Source: an uncultured Clostridia bacterium (GTDB lineage Bacteria > Bacillota > Clostridia > Lachnospirales > Lachnospiraceae). From it: a DNA stretch of 64,000 nucleotides. This document shows, piece after piece, positions 29,348-39,639 of the stretch. Location of the stretch: positions 1-64,000 of the forward strand of contig CAMWKO010000009.1 in the NCBI GenBank assembly GCA_947174885.1, read 5' to 3'. The notes under the pieces were generated by a model that had not been told where the DNA came from, made no database searches, and saw only the letters and a program-made list of their open reading frames with translations. Within the stretch, counting starts at the first letter, position 1. Each line of letters opens with the position of its first letter. A program made the translations under genes and the position numbers.

Positions 29348-29427
29348 GCAACGAGCCAAGTGTAAGAGTTTACGCTTACAATTGGCGACTGCAGATATTC
29401 ATAAGCTGTGCTTATGAATAATGTGAA
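29348..29427 (+). repeat. Family 1 ~80-bp double-hairpin repeat, single copy
   Basis: gcaacgagccaagtgtaagagtttacgcttacaattggcgactgcagatattcataagctgtgcttatgaata...; matches the reverse complement of the units at 32772-32931. Confidence 0.8.
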
Positions 29428-29471
29428 TATCAAAGAAATCAAATAATTTAGATTAAAAGGTTGAATATAAG

Positions 29472-30140
29472 ATGGTTAAAGCAGTTTTTCTGGATTTTTA
29501 TGGAACGGTTGTACATGAAGATGGAGAAGTGATCAGTAAAGTATCACAAGAAATATTTAATACCGGAAAAGTAAAGGATAAATCGGAAATCGGATCCTAT
29601 TGGTGGAATGAGTTTCAAACAGCTTTTATTTCCGCTTATGGTGATGATTTTGAAACACAGAGAAAATTAGAATATCAGTCACTTAGTAAAACGATACAAC
29701 ATTTTAATTCATCTGCTGATGCAGAGTCATTAAGCAGCCTGATGTTTGAACATTGGATAAAACCACCTATCTTTGAAGAAGCAAAACGATTTTTTGAAAT
29801 TTGTCCAGTATCTATTTATATCGTATCTAATATTGATAGAGATGATATATTGAAAGCTATAGAATTTCACGGATTAAAACCAATGGGAGTGTTCACAAGT
29901 GAAGATGCAAAATCATATAAACCTAGAAAAGAATTATTTGAATTTGCATTAAATAGTACCGGGTTGTCTGCTGAATGTGTTGTACATATTGGAGATTCTT
30001 TGAGTAGTGATATTAAAGGAGCCTTGTCTGTTGGAATAAATGCAATATGGGTAAATCGAAGCAGCAAAGAAATACCAGAGGGTGTTAGTGCTGTTGGAAA
30101 TTTATTAGAAGTATATGATACAGATTTCTTTAAAATATAA
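29472..30140 (+). CDS. HAD family hydrolase
   Basis: AVFLDFYGTVVHEDG, VSNID, SYKPRKELFEFAL, HIGDSLSSDIKGALSVGINAIWVNR. Confidence 0.92.
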   Translation: MVKAVFLDFYGTVVHEDGEVISKVSQEIFNTGKVKDKSEIGSYWWNEFQTAFISAYGDDFETQRKLEYQSLSKTIQHFNSSADAESLSSLMFEHWIKPPIFEEAKRFFEICPVSIYIVSNIDRDDILKAIEFHGLKPMGVFTSEDAKSYKPRKELFEFALNSTGLSAECVVHIGDSLSSDIKGALSVGINAIWVNRSSKEIPEGVSAVGNLLEVYDTDFFKI

Positions 30141-30280
30141 ATTAAAATTAAATTTTAGATGGAGGAAAACAATGGTGGCATTTTTGAAATTAAGAAATAT
30201 CTAATGACATAGAGCTATTTTGAATAGTTTTATGCTTGTTTAGCTACAACATAAATTATTTGAAGTTAGGAGAATGCAAA

Positions 30281-30925
30281 ATGATATTTCAAGATAATGT
30301 AATTAAAGAATATTTGAAAAATGTATATTTTATAACTGGCACTCCGTGCGGGGGAAAAACAACCATTTCACGTGCCTTAGCAAAAAGATATGGTTTAATG
30401 GTATATGATGTTGACGAACAATTCTCAAAACATCAGAAAATCTCAAATAAAAATTGGCAACCTGCAATGAATAAAACATTTAAAGGGGCGGATGAGTTTT
30501 TTGACAGAACAATAGAGGAATATTCTCAGTGGTTATTAGACAATACCAGAGAGCAATTAGATTTTGTGATAATGGATTTGATTTGTATATCTCAAAGTCA
30601 AAAAGTAATATGCGATTTACATTTAACTATTGATGAGGCATCAGTATTGACAGAATCCGAAAGGATAGTCTTCTTAATCAAAGAACCTTCTAATATTGTA
30701 GATGAATACTGTAACCGAAAAGACCATGATGTATTTAAGCTGTTTATAAATAGTGCATCAAATCCAATAAAGGCAAAAGCAACCTGCAATGCAACGCTGG
30801 AACGTATAAATAAAAAAAGATATTGCCAGATAAAAGAAAGTGATTATTTTTGGCTTGAAAGAAATTTTGGTAGTACGGTTGAAGAAACAATGTTAACAGT
30901 TGCAAAGCACTTTGGTTTAGAATAA
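30281..30925 (+). CDS. P-loop NTPase/kinase-like protein
   Basis: VYFITGTPCGGKTTISRALAKRYGLMVYDVDE Walker A. Confidence 0.85.
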   Translation: MIFQDNVIKEYLKNVYFITGTPCGGKTTISRALAKRYGLMVYDVDEQFSKHQKISNKNWQPAMNKTFKGADEFFDRTIEEYSQWLLDNTREQLDFVIMDLICISQSQKVICDLHLTIDEASVLTESERIVFLIKEPSNIVDEYCNRKDHDVFKLFINSASNPIKAKATCNATLERINKKRYCQIKESDYFWLERNFGSTVEETMLTVAKHFGLE

Positions 30926-30974
30926 GTGGTTAATTCAAAATGAGAGAATTATCTCGCTTTCAAGATTTCAAATT

Positions 30975-31316
30975 ATGGAGGTAAATGTAATGAATGATTT
31001 TAGTATAAATGAAATGCAGGAAATGCAAAGAACCCTTCAAGATAAGTATAAAGATAAATGGGAACCTATTTGTCCGGAAACAGGAAAAAACAAGATGCTT
31101 TGGATGATTGGTGAAATAGGTGAAGTAATTGATATTGTTAAAAAGCATGGAGGAACAAAGGTTGCTACCGATATTGATTTAAGAAAAGAACTTGTTGAGG
31201 AATTAGCAGATGTTCTTATGTATTATAACGATATAATGTTATGCTACAACATAACTGCGGATGAACTAAAACAAGTATATATTGAAAAATTTCAAAAAAA
31301 TATGAATCGCTGGTAA
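30975..31316 (+). CDS. MazG-like nucleotide pyrophosphohydrolase family protein
   Basis: WMIGEIGEVIDIVKKHGG...LRKELVEELADVLMYYNDIMLCYNI. Confidence 0.8.
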   Translation: MEVNVMNDFSINEMQEMQRTLQDKYKDKWEPICPETGKNKMLWMIGEIGEVIDIVKKHGGTKVATDIDLRKELVEELADVLMYYNDIMLCYNITADELKQVYIEKFQKNMNRW

Positions 31317-31517
31317 ATTTTGGACTGCCAAAGGTGTTGGGATATTCCAAAAAGGTTGGGATATTCTAAAAAGGTTATAACATTTTGTCCATTGAATTGG
31401 GTGTTCACAAGGTATTTACTTTATAAGAATTTACATAAATAACTATAAAGATTTATAAGACGAATTACATCTATATAATCAAAAAAATATGTAGCAAAAA
31501 TGAAGTTGAGGTGACAT

Positions 31518-32096
31518 ATGAGGAGAATATTAATGTTAGGCAACAGCTATACGTTTTGTAATAACATGCCGGATATGCTGGCAGAGATACTTGATTGTGA
31601 GGTGGTTGCACATACCAGAGGCGGGGCCAGACTTGCAGAGCAGTTAAATCCAAATACGAAAATGGGAGCAGAGACACAGAGGGCTTTGAAAGAGGAAAAA
31701 TGGGATTACGTTGTTCTTCAGGAAATGAGTAATGGACCGATTACTGCTAAGAAAAGCTTCTTGAAGAGTGTTTCAGAGCTTTGTAATCAAATCAGACAGA
31801 ACGGAGCAGTTCCGGTCTTATATGCTACATGGGCTTATAAGAGAGGTGGAAAACAGATGGAAACTATGGACTGCGATTATGAGCAAATGTACAGGATGAT
31901 ATATGATGCTTATCATGAAGCCGCCAAGGAAAATCACGCCCTGATAGCTAATGTGGGTAAGAGATTTTATGAATTATCAGAAACTACAGATTTGTATATA
32001 CATGACGGAAGTCATCCGACAAAACATGGTTCTATGATTATTGCAGAAACAATTGCAAAGACAATCAGGAAACATATTGAAACTGAGAAGCTTTAA
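31518..32096 (+). CDS. SGNH/GDSL-like hydrolase (DUF4886-like)
   Basis: RRILMLGNSYTFCNNMPDMLAEIL...WDYVVLQEMSNGP...HDGSHPTKHGSMIIAETI. Confidence 0.85.
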   Translation: MRRILMLGNSYTFCNNMPDMLAEILDCEVVAHTRGGARLAEQLNPNTKMGAETQRALKEEKWDYVVLQEMSNGPITAKKSFLKSVSELCNQIRQNGAVPVLYATWAYKRGGKQMETMDCDYEQMYRMIYDAYHEAAKENHALIANVGKRFYELSETTDLYIHDGSHPTKHGSMIIAETIAKTIRKHIETEKL

Positions 32097-32167
32097 AAAC
32101 AATATAAAAAGGACAGATGCAGATTACTCCTGCATCTGTCCCTTTTATACTTTCAGAATTTACAATA

Positions 32168-32731
32168 TTATTTTTTCAGGACATAATAATCCGTATAAGC
32201 TTTTTGATCATGGCTGCCTATCAGCTTTTCATCACTGGCTGTAAAACCCAAATGCTCTACTGCAGATTTTCGCTCCAAAGCAGAAGGTACGACCTTTGTG
32301 GCAACTATCTCACAGTCAAACAATTCAAATGTTTGTGGAGTGATTAAGGACAGTATTTCAAGGATATTTTCCCTGTACTCATAATCGCTTCTCAAATCCA
32401 GTCTCAGCAGACCGCAGTTATTAAAATAATCATCTGCGTGGCGGTTAAACAATTCAATTGTTCCGATTACATGATTAATATCTTTGTCAATAATTGACCA
32501 GCGAACAAATCCCTTTCTGTCATATTCCCATTTCCATGCCTCTATCATCCCTTGCACATGTTCTAATAATGTACAATGGAAATCTCCGTCACAATTATCA
32601 CTGTTAAAAATCGGTAAAGCTTTTTCATCAGAATACACCAGAAGCAAATCGGGTGCATCTTCGGCTTCAATAAACCTTAGAAGATACTTTTCGTTTTCAT
32701 ATACGGGACATTTTTCATATGGACTAACCAT
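32168..32731 (-). CDS. GNAT family N-acetyltransferase
   Basis: NEKYLLRFIEAEDAPDLLLVYSDEKALPIFNSDNCDGDFHCT...VIGTIELFNRHADDYFNNCGLLRLDLRSDYEYRENILEILSL. Confidence 0.82.
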   Translation of the reverse strand: MVSPYEKCPVYENEKYLLRFIEAEDAPDLLLVYSDEKALPIFNSDNCDGDFHCTLLEHVQGMIEAWKWEYDRKGFVRWSIIDKDINHVIGTIELFNRHADDYFNNCGLLRLDLRSDYEYRENILEILSLITPQTFELFDCEIVATKVVPSALERKSAVEHLGFTASDEKLIGSHDQKAYTDYYVLKK

Positions 32732-32771
32732 TATGACACCTCCAATTTTATTTTTATAATACTATGTAAGT

Positions 32772-32955
32772 GCGGATATTATATAATAAGCACAGCTTAT
32801 GATTATCTGCAGTCGCCAAATGTAAGTGTAAACCCTTACACTTGGCTCGTTGCGGATATTATATCATAAGCACAGCTTATGATTATCCGCAGTCGCCAAA
32901 TGAGTGCGTAAACACTCTCACTTGGCTCGTTGCCTACATTATATCATAACCATAT
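32772..32955. repeat. Family 1 double-hairpin repeat: two tandem 80-bp units plus partial third
   Basis: Unit starts at 32772, 32852 and 32932 (80-bp period); each has GCGGAT..TTATATCATAAGC-ACA-GCTTATGAT..ATCCGC and CCAAATGTAAGTGT-AAAC-CCTTACACTTGG hairpins. Confidence 0.88.
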
Positions 32956-32969
32956 ACGACAACTGTATG

Positions 32970-33884
32970 TCATAGTTTTTTATATAGAGAAATAATTTTT
33001 TCGGCTGATTCCAACAGTCGCATACGGATTTTTTTCGGTTTGATTACCTCGACATTATCGCCCAATGATAACAGTGTTCCAATCCATAACTGCTCATTTT
33101 CAACCACGGTTGCTTCCATTAAGATATCACCATTTGGGAATTCCTGTTTTACAGTTCCGTTAAGATATTCAATAACCCGTGATTTTGCTTTCTCTTTGCA
33201 TTTTATAAGTATTTTGGTATATTGGCGGGAATCTGTTTTGTCGTTTTTTTTCAAAATAGTGTTCGCAGATTCATGTTCCTTTTTAAAAGGCTTATCTGTA
33301 ATTTTTAAATTGTTCATCCGTATAAGCTTATATGTACGGTAATCATTTTTTACGTTAGAATAAGCAAGAAGATACCAGGCATACCATCTATATATGACAG
33401 CAATCGGCTCTACAATATGTGTACGTGTTTCGTTGTTATTGTTTGTATATGTGAAAGAAACTGCATGTTTTTCAAGTACAGCATTTTGCAGCAGATTCAG
33501 AGTAACCTGATCACCTTCACGCAAAACGGAAAAATCTAAGATTATACCATTATCGTTTGGTTTCGACACATGGGATATTTTTTCCAGTGTAAGTTTTGCT
33601 TTTGGATCTCTGATGGCTGATACTAACCCTTCAAGTGCTGTCATAATATATGAATAGTCGTCCATAGTGGCAAATTCGCTATCAAGCTTAAATCCGTCAG
33701 ATATTTCATATCCTCCTGTTGCTCCGGTAGCTGAAATAATCGGGATTCCTGCAAGACACAGAGAATCAATATCCCTTTGGATTGTTCTGGGTGATACCTC
33801 GAAATAATTTGCCAGTTCACTTGCGGAGGTTCTTCCGTGATTCATAAGATATAATGTGATAGCCAAAAGTCGTTCAGTTTTCAT
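32970..33884 (-). CDS. YafY-like HTH/WYL-domain transcriptional regulator
   Basis: SELANYFEVSPRTIQRDIDSLCLAGIPIISATGATGGYEI; VEPIAVIYRWYAWYLLAYSNVKNDYRTYKLIRM. Confidence 0.92.
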   Translation of the reverse strand: MKTERLLAITLYLMNHGRTSASELANYFEVSPRTIQRDIDSLCLAGIPIISATGATGGYEISDGFKLDSEFATMDDYSYIMTALEGLVSAIRDPKAKLTLEKISHVSKPNDNGIILDFSVLREGDQVTLNLLQNAVLEKHAVSFTYTNNNNETRTHIVEPIAVIYRWYAWYLLAYSNVKNDYRTYKLIRMNNLKITDKPFKKEHESANTILKKNDKTDSRQYTKILIKCKEKAKSRVIEYLNGTVKQEFPNGDILMEATVVENEQLWIGTLLSLGDNVEVIKPKKIRMRLLESAEKIISLYKKL

Positions 33885-33915
33885 TTGTTTCTCCTAATGT
33901 TTAAATTGGAATTTG

Positions 33916-34353
33916 TTAATCATTTACACGAACCATACATACTACCTTACATTCTTCAAATCCATATTTTTTATATAGGTTTACTGCATCTTTTGTTTTC
34001 AACAAACCATTTATTCCCGATAATTTATCTTCATGTAAAACAATCCACTCCACTATTTTTTTACCAAGACCTTTTCCGCGAAATTCTTCATCAATGTAAA
34101 CATCGCTCAAATAATAAACCGTAGAATAATCTGTTATAACTCTGGCAAATCCAACCAGTCGTTCAGAATTTACTTCAAAAATTGCATAATTTAATGAATG
34201 GCTGATTGCCTTCTGAGTGGCTAACTCACTTCTATCTTTTGCCCAATATGCCTTTTTTAGCAATTCATGTATATCATGACATTTATTCCTTATAATTGTT
34301 TGATCATCAGTCATATAAAACTCATTAAAATATTGTAACATATTTCTCTCCAT
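33916..34353 (-). CDS. GNAT family N-acetyltransferase
   Basis: LVGFARVITDYSTVYYLSDVYIDEEFRGKGLGKKIVEWIVLHEDKLSGINGLLKTKDAVNLYKKYGFEEC. Confidence 0.92.
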   Translation of the reverse strand: MERNMLQYFNEFYMTDDQTIIRNKCHDIHELLKKAYWAKDRSELATQKAISHSLNYAIFEVNSERLVGFARVITDYSTVYYLSDVYIDEEFRGKGLGKKIVEWIVLHEDKLSGINGLLKTKDAVNLYKKYGFEECKVVCMVRVND

Positions 34354-34534
34354 TAAATTTAATATTTATAGTATAAATTATGGTCTATAAAGATTCAACG
34401 GAAAATGCTGAATATTAACAAGAATCCATATCGTTGTTATAAAAATTATTAAAATATGACAAAATAAAATTTGCTATTGACTCCTACGTTGCGTAATAGT
34501 TTATTGTATAATTACACGGAAGGAGGAACCGACA

Positions 34535-35278
34535 ATGATGACTGTAAATGAAGTAAGTAAATTGACAGGAGTGAGTATACGCACTCTGCAATATTATGAC
34601 AAAATCGGACTGCTGAAACCAACCGAATATTCACAGTCCGGATACCGCCTGTATGACGATACGGCTTTGGAAATACTACAGCAGATTTTACTGTTTAAAG
34701 AATTAGAGTTTCCTCTAAAAGAAATCAAAGAAATTATATCAGGACCGGATTTTAACCAAGATAAGGCATTGGAACAGCAGATTACACTGCTGACCATGAA
34801 AAAAGAACATCTGGAGAACCTGATTAACTTTGCCCGTGGAATAAAGCTTATAGGAGTGAAAGGAGTGAAGAAAATGGATTTTTCTGTATTTGATACTAAA
34901 AAAATTGATGAGTATGCAAAGCAGGCAAAGGAACAGTGGGGAAAGACGCCTGAACATAAAGAATTTGAAGAAAAAGCCCAAAACAGAACCAAAGAAGAAG
35001 AACAGGTTATTTTGGAAAGGTTTTGGCAGATATTCCTTGACTTTGGAAAATTAAAGGCTCTTAAACCGGAAGCTACCGATGTCCAAAACAATGTTAAAAA
35101 ATTACAGGATTATATCACGGATAATTTTTATAAATGCTCGAAGGATACTCTTTTGGGACTTGGTCAGATGTATGCAAGTGGCGGGGATTTTACAACTAAT
35201 ATTGATAATGCTGCCGGAAAGGGAACAGCGGAGTTTGTAGCTGAAGCCATTAGGATTTATTGTGGCAGGACAAATTGA
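34535..35278 (+). CDS. MerR family regulator with TipAS-type antibiotic-recognition domain
   Basis: MMTVNEVSKLTGVSIRTLQYYDKIGLLKPTEYSQSGYRLYDD; C-terminal YASGGDFTTNIDNAAGKGTAEFVAEAIRIYC. Confidence 0.92.
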   Translation: MMTVNEVSKLTGVSIRTLQYYDKIGLLKPTEYSQSGYRLYDDTALEILQQILLFKELEFPLKEIKEIISGPDFNQDKALEQQITLLTMKKEHLENLINFARGIKLIGVKGVKKMDFSVFDTKKIDEYAKQAKEQWGKTPEHKEFEEKAQNRTKEEEQVILERFWQIFLDFGKLKALKPEATDVQNNVKKLQDYITDNFYKCSKDTLLGLGQMYASGGDFTTNIDNAAGKGTAEFVAEAIRIYCGRTN

Positions 35279-35564
35279 GTGATTAAAGAAAATTTTAAAA
35301 TTATTAGCAGAATCAGAAATAATTTATAATGTGAACAGGCATTGGGATAATTTATCCTGATGCCTTTAAATGATAAAAATAATGAAGCTTAAGTTTTAAT
35401 ATTTATTGAAAAACAGTAACAAATAATGTTAGAATATCAGATATAATTCTTGAAACTGTTGAAAATAGACGAAGAAAGCAATTATATCCTGAGACAGTAA
35501 CAGATATTTAAGAAAATTAATCAGTGCCTCATAAGAAAAAGAATCGGCAGAAAGGAAACAGTCA

Positions 35565-36584
35565 ATGGATTTTGTTAAAATCATGAATTCGGGTGAATAT
35601 GATTTTTTAAGGAATAATAAAAGACTTGGAAAACGGATAATTCTTATGGGACTTGGCGGAAGCTATGCCTATGGAACTAATAATGAAAATAGCGATATTG
35701 ATTTTAGGGGAATTACGCTAAATCTGCCATCTGACCTGTTGGGACTGACGGAATTTGAGCAATATGAGGATGAAAATACAGATACTGTTATTTACTCTTT
35801 TAATAAGATTGTAAGGCTTCTCTTGGAGTGTAATCCAAATACAATAGAGCTGTTAGGTTTGGATGAGGAGCAGTACCTGATAAAAACAGTACTGGGGCAG
35901 GAACTGCTTAATAATAAAAGTTTGTTTTTGTCAAAGAGAGCTGCAAAGTCCTTTGGCGGATATGCAAGTGCCCAGCTTAGACGATTACAGAATGCTATTG
36001 CCAGAGATTCTATGCCACAGCAGGAGCGGGAGCAGCATATTTATAATTCAGTGAAGAATACTTTAGAGGATTTCAGACGAAAGAATGAAATGTTTGACAA
36101 AGGTAATATAAATATATACATAGATGAATCGGATAATCCGAATTTCAAGACAGAAATATTTATAGATGCGGAATATAAACATTTGCCATTAAGAGATTAC
36201 GAAAAAATGTTAGGCGCCATGAATAATGTTATTAGAGAGTATGACAGGATTGGTAAGCGCAATAAGAAGAAAGATGATAATCATTTAAATAAACATGCAA
36301 TGCACCTGATACGACTATTTATGATGGCGATTGATATACTGGAAAAAGGTGAAATAAGAACTCACAGAACTGATGATTTGGAATTGTTAAAAAGCATAAG
36401 ACGCGGTGATTTTCAAAAAGAAGATAAAACATTTTCAAAGGAATTTTATGATATGCTGTCTGATTATGAGAACAGATTGGAGATTGCAACACGGAATACA
36501 GAATTACAGGACAATCCCGATATGCAAAAGGTCGGGGAATTTGTTGAATATGTGAACAGAAGAGCGATAGAAGGTGATTTTTAG
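35565..36584 (+). CDS. PF10127/RlaP-like nucleotidyltransferase
   Basis: ILMGLGGSYAYGTNNENSDIDFRGITL GS..DxD nucleotidyltransferase motif. Confidence 0.85.
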   Translation: MDFVKIMNSGEYDFLRNNKRLGKRIILMGLGGSYAYGTNNENSDIDFRGITLNLPSDLLGLTEFEQYEDENTDTVIYSFNKIVRLLLECNPNTIELLGLDEEQYLIKTVLGQELLNNKSLFLSKRAAKSFGGYASAQLRRLQNAIARDSMPQQEREQHIYNSVKNTLEDFRRKNEMFDKGNINIYIDESDNPNFKTEIFIDAEYKHLPLRDYEKMLGAMNNVIREYDRIGKRNKKKDDNHLNKHAMHLIRLFMMAIDILEKGEIRTHRTDDLELLKSIRRGDFQKEDKTFSKEFYDMLSDYENRLEIATRNTELQDNPDMQKVGEFVEYVNRRAIEGDF

Positions 36585-37351
36585 TGAAGGATATGAAAAA
36601 GGAAATATTAGACAGACTTGAAGAAATAGAGAAGAAGGAAAATGTTAAAATTATTTATGCAGTTGAGTCAGGAAGCAGAGCATGGGGTGTTGAATCGCCG
36701 GATAGTGATTATGATGTAAGATTTGTTTATGTAAGAAAAAAAGAGGACTATTTAAAAATTAATGAAATGAGAGATGTTATTGAGTGGCAGCTTGACGAAA
36801 TATTGGACATTAATGGCTGGGATTTGAAAAAAACGCTTGTCCAGTTTCATAAAGGAAATGCAACTCTTTTTGAGTGGGCGAATTCACCCGTTGTTTACAG
36901 GACAACAACTGAATGGGAGGAAATATATAAGAGCTGTAAACAGTTTTTTTCCGTAAAAACATCACTTTATCATTACTATGGAACAGCAAACAGTACTTTC
37001 AGGCAGTATTTACAAGGGGATGAGGTAAAGTATAAAAAATACATTTATGCACTCAGACCAATTCTGGCGTGTAAGTATATTGAAAATAACCGCACTGTTC
37101 CACCGGTGAAATTCAGTGATTTGCTTAAGCAAAATCTTCCAAAAGAGCTATCGGAGGAGATAGAGGAGATGCTTGCAATAAAGTTAAAAAGTGATGAAAA
37201 AGACATGAATCCGAAAATGCCTGTAATTCAAAAGTACATAGAGGATGAAATTGTAAGATACGAGCAGATTTCAAAGAATATGGAGGATGACAGAAATCCG
37301 GATTGGGAAGTACTGAATAAAACATTCTTAAAGGTGTTGCTGGTAGAATAA
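36584..37351 (+). CDS. PF10127/RlaP-like nucleotidyltransferase, second adjacent gene
   Basis: IIYAVESGSRAWGVESPDSDYDVRFVYVRKKEDYL; GTG start overlaps the preceding stop. Confidence 0.88.
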   Translation: MKDMKKEILDRLEEIEKKENVKIIYAVESGSRAWGVESPDSDYDVRFVYVRKKEDYLKINEMRDVIEWQLDEILDINGWDLKKTLVQFHKGNATLFEWANSPVVYRTTTEWEEIYKSCKQFFSVKTSLYHYYGTANSTFRQYLQGDEVKYKKYIYALRPILACKYIENNRTVPPVKFSDLLKQNLPKELSEEIEEMLAIKLKSDEKDMNPKMPVIQKYIEDEIVRYEQISKNMEDDRNPDWEVLNKTFLKVLLVE

Positions 37352-37600
37352 CACCGAGTTGGGAAACAACTCGGTGTGCCTCGTGCATAAAATCTGCGAT
37401 TTTATCCATGAGGCTGTAGTGATAGAGGGAATTTAACACCGAGTTGGGAAGCAACTCGGTGTGCCTCGTGCATAAAATCCGTGATTTTATCCATGAGGCT
37501 GTAGTGATAGAGAAATTTAACACCGAGTTGAGAAACAACTCGGTGTGTCTCGTGCATAAAATCCGTGATTTTATCCATGAGACTGTAGTGATAGAGGGGG
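37352..37600. repeat. Family 2 double-hairpin repeat: three tandem units of ~84-85 bp
   Basis: Units start at 37352, 37437, 37521; each CACCGAGTTG-ggaaa-CAACTCGGTG then GCCTCgtgcATAAAATC-cgt-GATTTTATccatGAGGC then tgtagtgatagag. Confidence 0.92.
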
Positions 37601-37618
37601 TACATCCATGGAAAACGA

Positions 37619-39601
37619 TTATATGTTGAAATCGTTGATAGTTTCTCTCAGATTTTTAATACTGTCTAAAACCTCTTCGGTTTCCTTTGATACAGCCTCT
37701 CCGTTATATGAAATTTCCTGCAAATTAGCATTTATTGTATTGATAACGGTATTTAATTCATGTTGTGTTTTTGTGACATTTTCCAACACGTCATTAATTT
37801 CCTGAACAGATACGCGTAATTCTTCTGCTTCTGCACCTAAATCATTGCTTACATCTGAATAATAAACAGCATCTGACTGATAGCTGCTGCCCAATTCCTC
37901 AAGCTTATCATAATCAGGCATGACAGACTGTTCAAGAAACTGTACAACACTGTTGCTTTCATCAGAAAGTATCTGCACGCTTTCCAAAACGCTTTCAGTA
38001 AGGTCGTTTACTTTATTAATTTCAGCACTTGTAGTCTGGCTTAGTGATTTTATTTCATCAGCTACTATTGAGAATCCTCTTCCGGCTTCGCCTGCTCTTG
38101 CTGCCTCAATAGAAGCATTTAATGCAAGCAGATTTGTCTGTGAGGCTATTTCCTGTATAGCATTTGACACCTCGGTAATCTTATTAATTACCTGTACACC
38201 TGTAATGGCGGCTTCAATTTTTTCACGACTTTCATTTGTAATTGAAATTGCATTTTTCCTGTTAATGAGCAGTGCATTAACAAATTCTTTAACTGATTCA
38301 GTGATTTCACTTGCTCTTGTTGACATATTTTGTGCCTGACCGGCAAGCCCATCTACCGATTCCATAATTGCTCGGCAGTTTTCACTGATTTTACCGATAC
38401 TTTCCGTTTGTGAATTGACAGTTTCTACTGTATCTATCATTGTAGAATTAATTTCCGTAATATTATCACTGATACCTGTGACTCCATCTTTTGTACTTGC
38501 CATCTTTTCCTTAATAAGTGCAGATTCTTTTTGAGTCTGTTGGATTGTTGCAATAAAGCGTTCCTCTAACTGACCTATAAGATAGTCAATTTCCTTTACC
38601 TCTGATTTTGTTGAAGAAGCAGTATCAGTGCATATGATTTTATCTTTAATAAATTTCTTCATCGTATTCATAGGTTTTAGCATTTTGCTTATTGATAAAT
38701 TTAATATCAGTATAGAAAGGAAAAGAAGAAAAACTGCCAACAAGACAGGAAATATCAGCTTTTTATGTATTTCACTTTCAATCACACTTTTATTTTCACT
38801 TATACCCAATGTCCAGCCTGTTGTATTAATGGTGCTGACAACACCATATTTTGATATTCCGTCATAATCTGTAAAAGAAGTAACTTCTTTGCTTTTAAGG
38901 TCAATATCTACCTTGTCGGTAAGTATTGTATTTCCCTTTTTATTAGGGAGAAAATCATCATTTATATGTGTAATAACACTATTATCATCTGCCAGAAGAA
39001 ATGATTGTATATCTGTATCTGTGCTGATTTCTTTTGTGATTTCAATTAATCTGTCTATAGTAATGTCAGCGAGTACAACCGCCTGTTCGCCATCAATAGT
39101 AAGTGGCTCGGCAATACTTACAATCATCTGTCCCGTTGCAAAATCCACATATGGAGCAGTATAAATTATATCATTATTACTAATAGCCTGTTTCCACCAG
39201 TCACGTGTTGTAGGATCAAGATCAAGTGAAGAATGGTTAGCCGGAAATACACCACCGTCATATCCGAAACAGCAATAATACATAAGAGCATTTTCATTAT
39301 CTGCAAGGTTCTTTTCAAGATAATTCATAATTTTGTCTTTATCATCAGCCTTCATATCTGATAATGCAATCTTTATTGTATGGACAATGCTGCCCTCACG
39401 TAACAGCCAGCTGTCAATTATCTCTGCATTTTCCTGTACTTTTTCGGTAAGAAGCTCCTTTGCATTTTGAGTCGTTACCATACTTAATGAAAAGCCGGCG
39501 CTTAATGTTATAAAGAGAATAATTAGAATTGTGCATATTGAAACAAATGTAAGTATATTCCCTTTTATTGTGCGGTTGAATTTTTTTCTTTTAGAGTCCA
39601 T
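37619..39601 (-). CDS. Methyl-accepting chemotaxis protein with dCache sensor
   Basis: [45 protein letters not shown]-terminal TM plus Cache-like domain [38 protein letters not shown]. Confidence 0.95.
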   Translation of the reverse strand: MDSKRKKFNRTIKGNILTFVSICTILIILFITLSAGFSLSMVTTQNAKELLTEKVQENAEIIDSWLLREGSIVHTIKIALSDMKADDKDKIMNYLEKNLADNENALMYYCCFGYDGGVFPANHSSLDLDPTTRDWWKQAISNNDIIYTAPYVDFATGQMIVSIAEPLTIDGEQAVVLADITIDRLIEITKEISTDTDIQSFLLADDNSVITHINDDFLPNKKGNTILTDKVDIDLKSKEVTSFTDYDGISKYGVVSTINTTGWTLGISENKSVIESEIHKKLIFPVLLAVFLLFLSILILNLSISKMLKPMNTMKKFIKDKIICTDTASSTKSEVKEIDYLIGQLEERFIATIQQTQKESALIKEKMASTKDGVTGISDNITEINSTMIDTVETVNSQTESIGKISENCRAIMESVDGLAGQAQNMSTRASEITESVKEFVNALLINRKNAISITNESREKIEAAITGVQVINKITEVSNAIQEIASQTNLLALNASIEAARAGEAGRGFSIVADEIKSLSQTTSAEINKVNDLTESVLESVQILSDESNSVVQFLEQSVMPDYDKLEELGSSYQSDAVYYSDVSNDLGAEAEELRVSVQEINDVLENVTKTQHELNTVINTINANLQEISYNGEAVSKETEEVLDSIKNLRETINDFNI

Positions 39602-39639
39602 GATATATCCTCCTCTTTATTAATGTTTAGAAATTTATT

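Noticed and set aside
32772-32955. Possible integron attC sites
   Set aside because: No recognisable attC R/L boxes and no integrase; the exact 80-bp tandem period fits a REP-like structured repeat better
34594-35091. 165-aa minus-strand ORF and 34739..34981 nested ORF
   Set aside because: Fully antisense to the well-supported MerR-TipAS gene
37352-37600. Possible CRISPR array
   Set aside because: The full ~85-bp unit is repeated without variable spacers, only three units, no cas genes; structured tandem repeat instead
37125-37605. ORFs 37125..37538 and 37402..37605 with internal peptide repeats
   Set aside because: Products of translating the family 2 DNA repeats; no RBS logic, and overlap a real gene on the other strand
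37920-38339. 139-aa plus-strand ORF inside the MCP gene
   Set aside because: Antisense to the conserved MCP signalling domain
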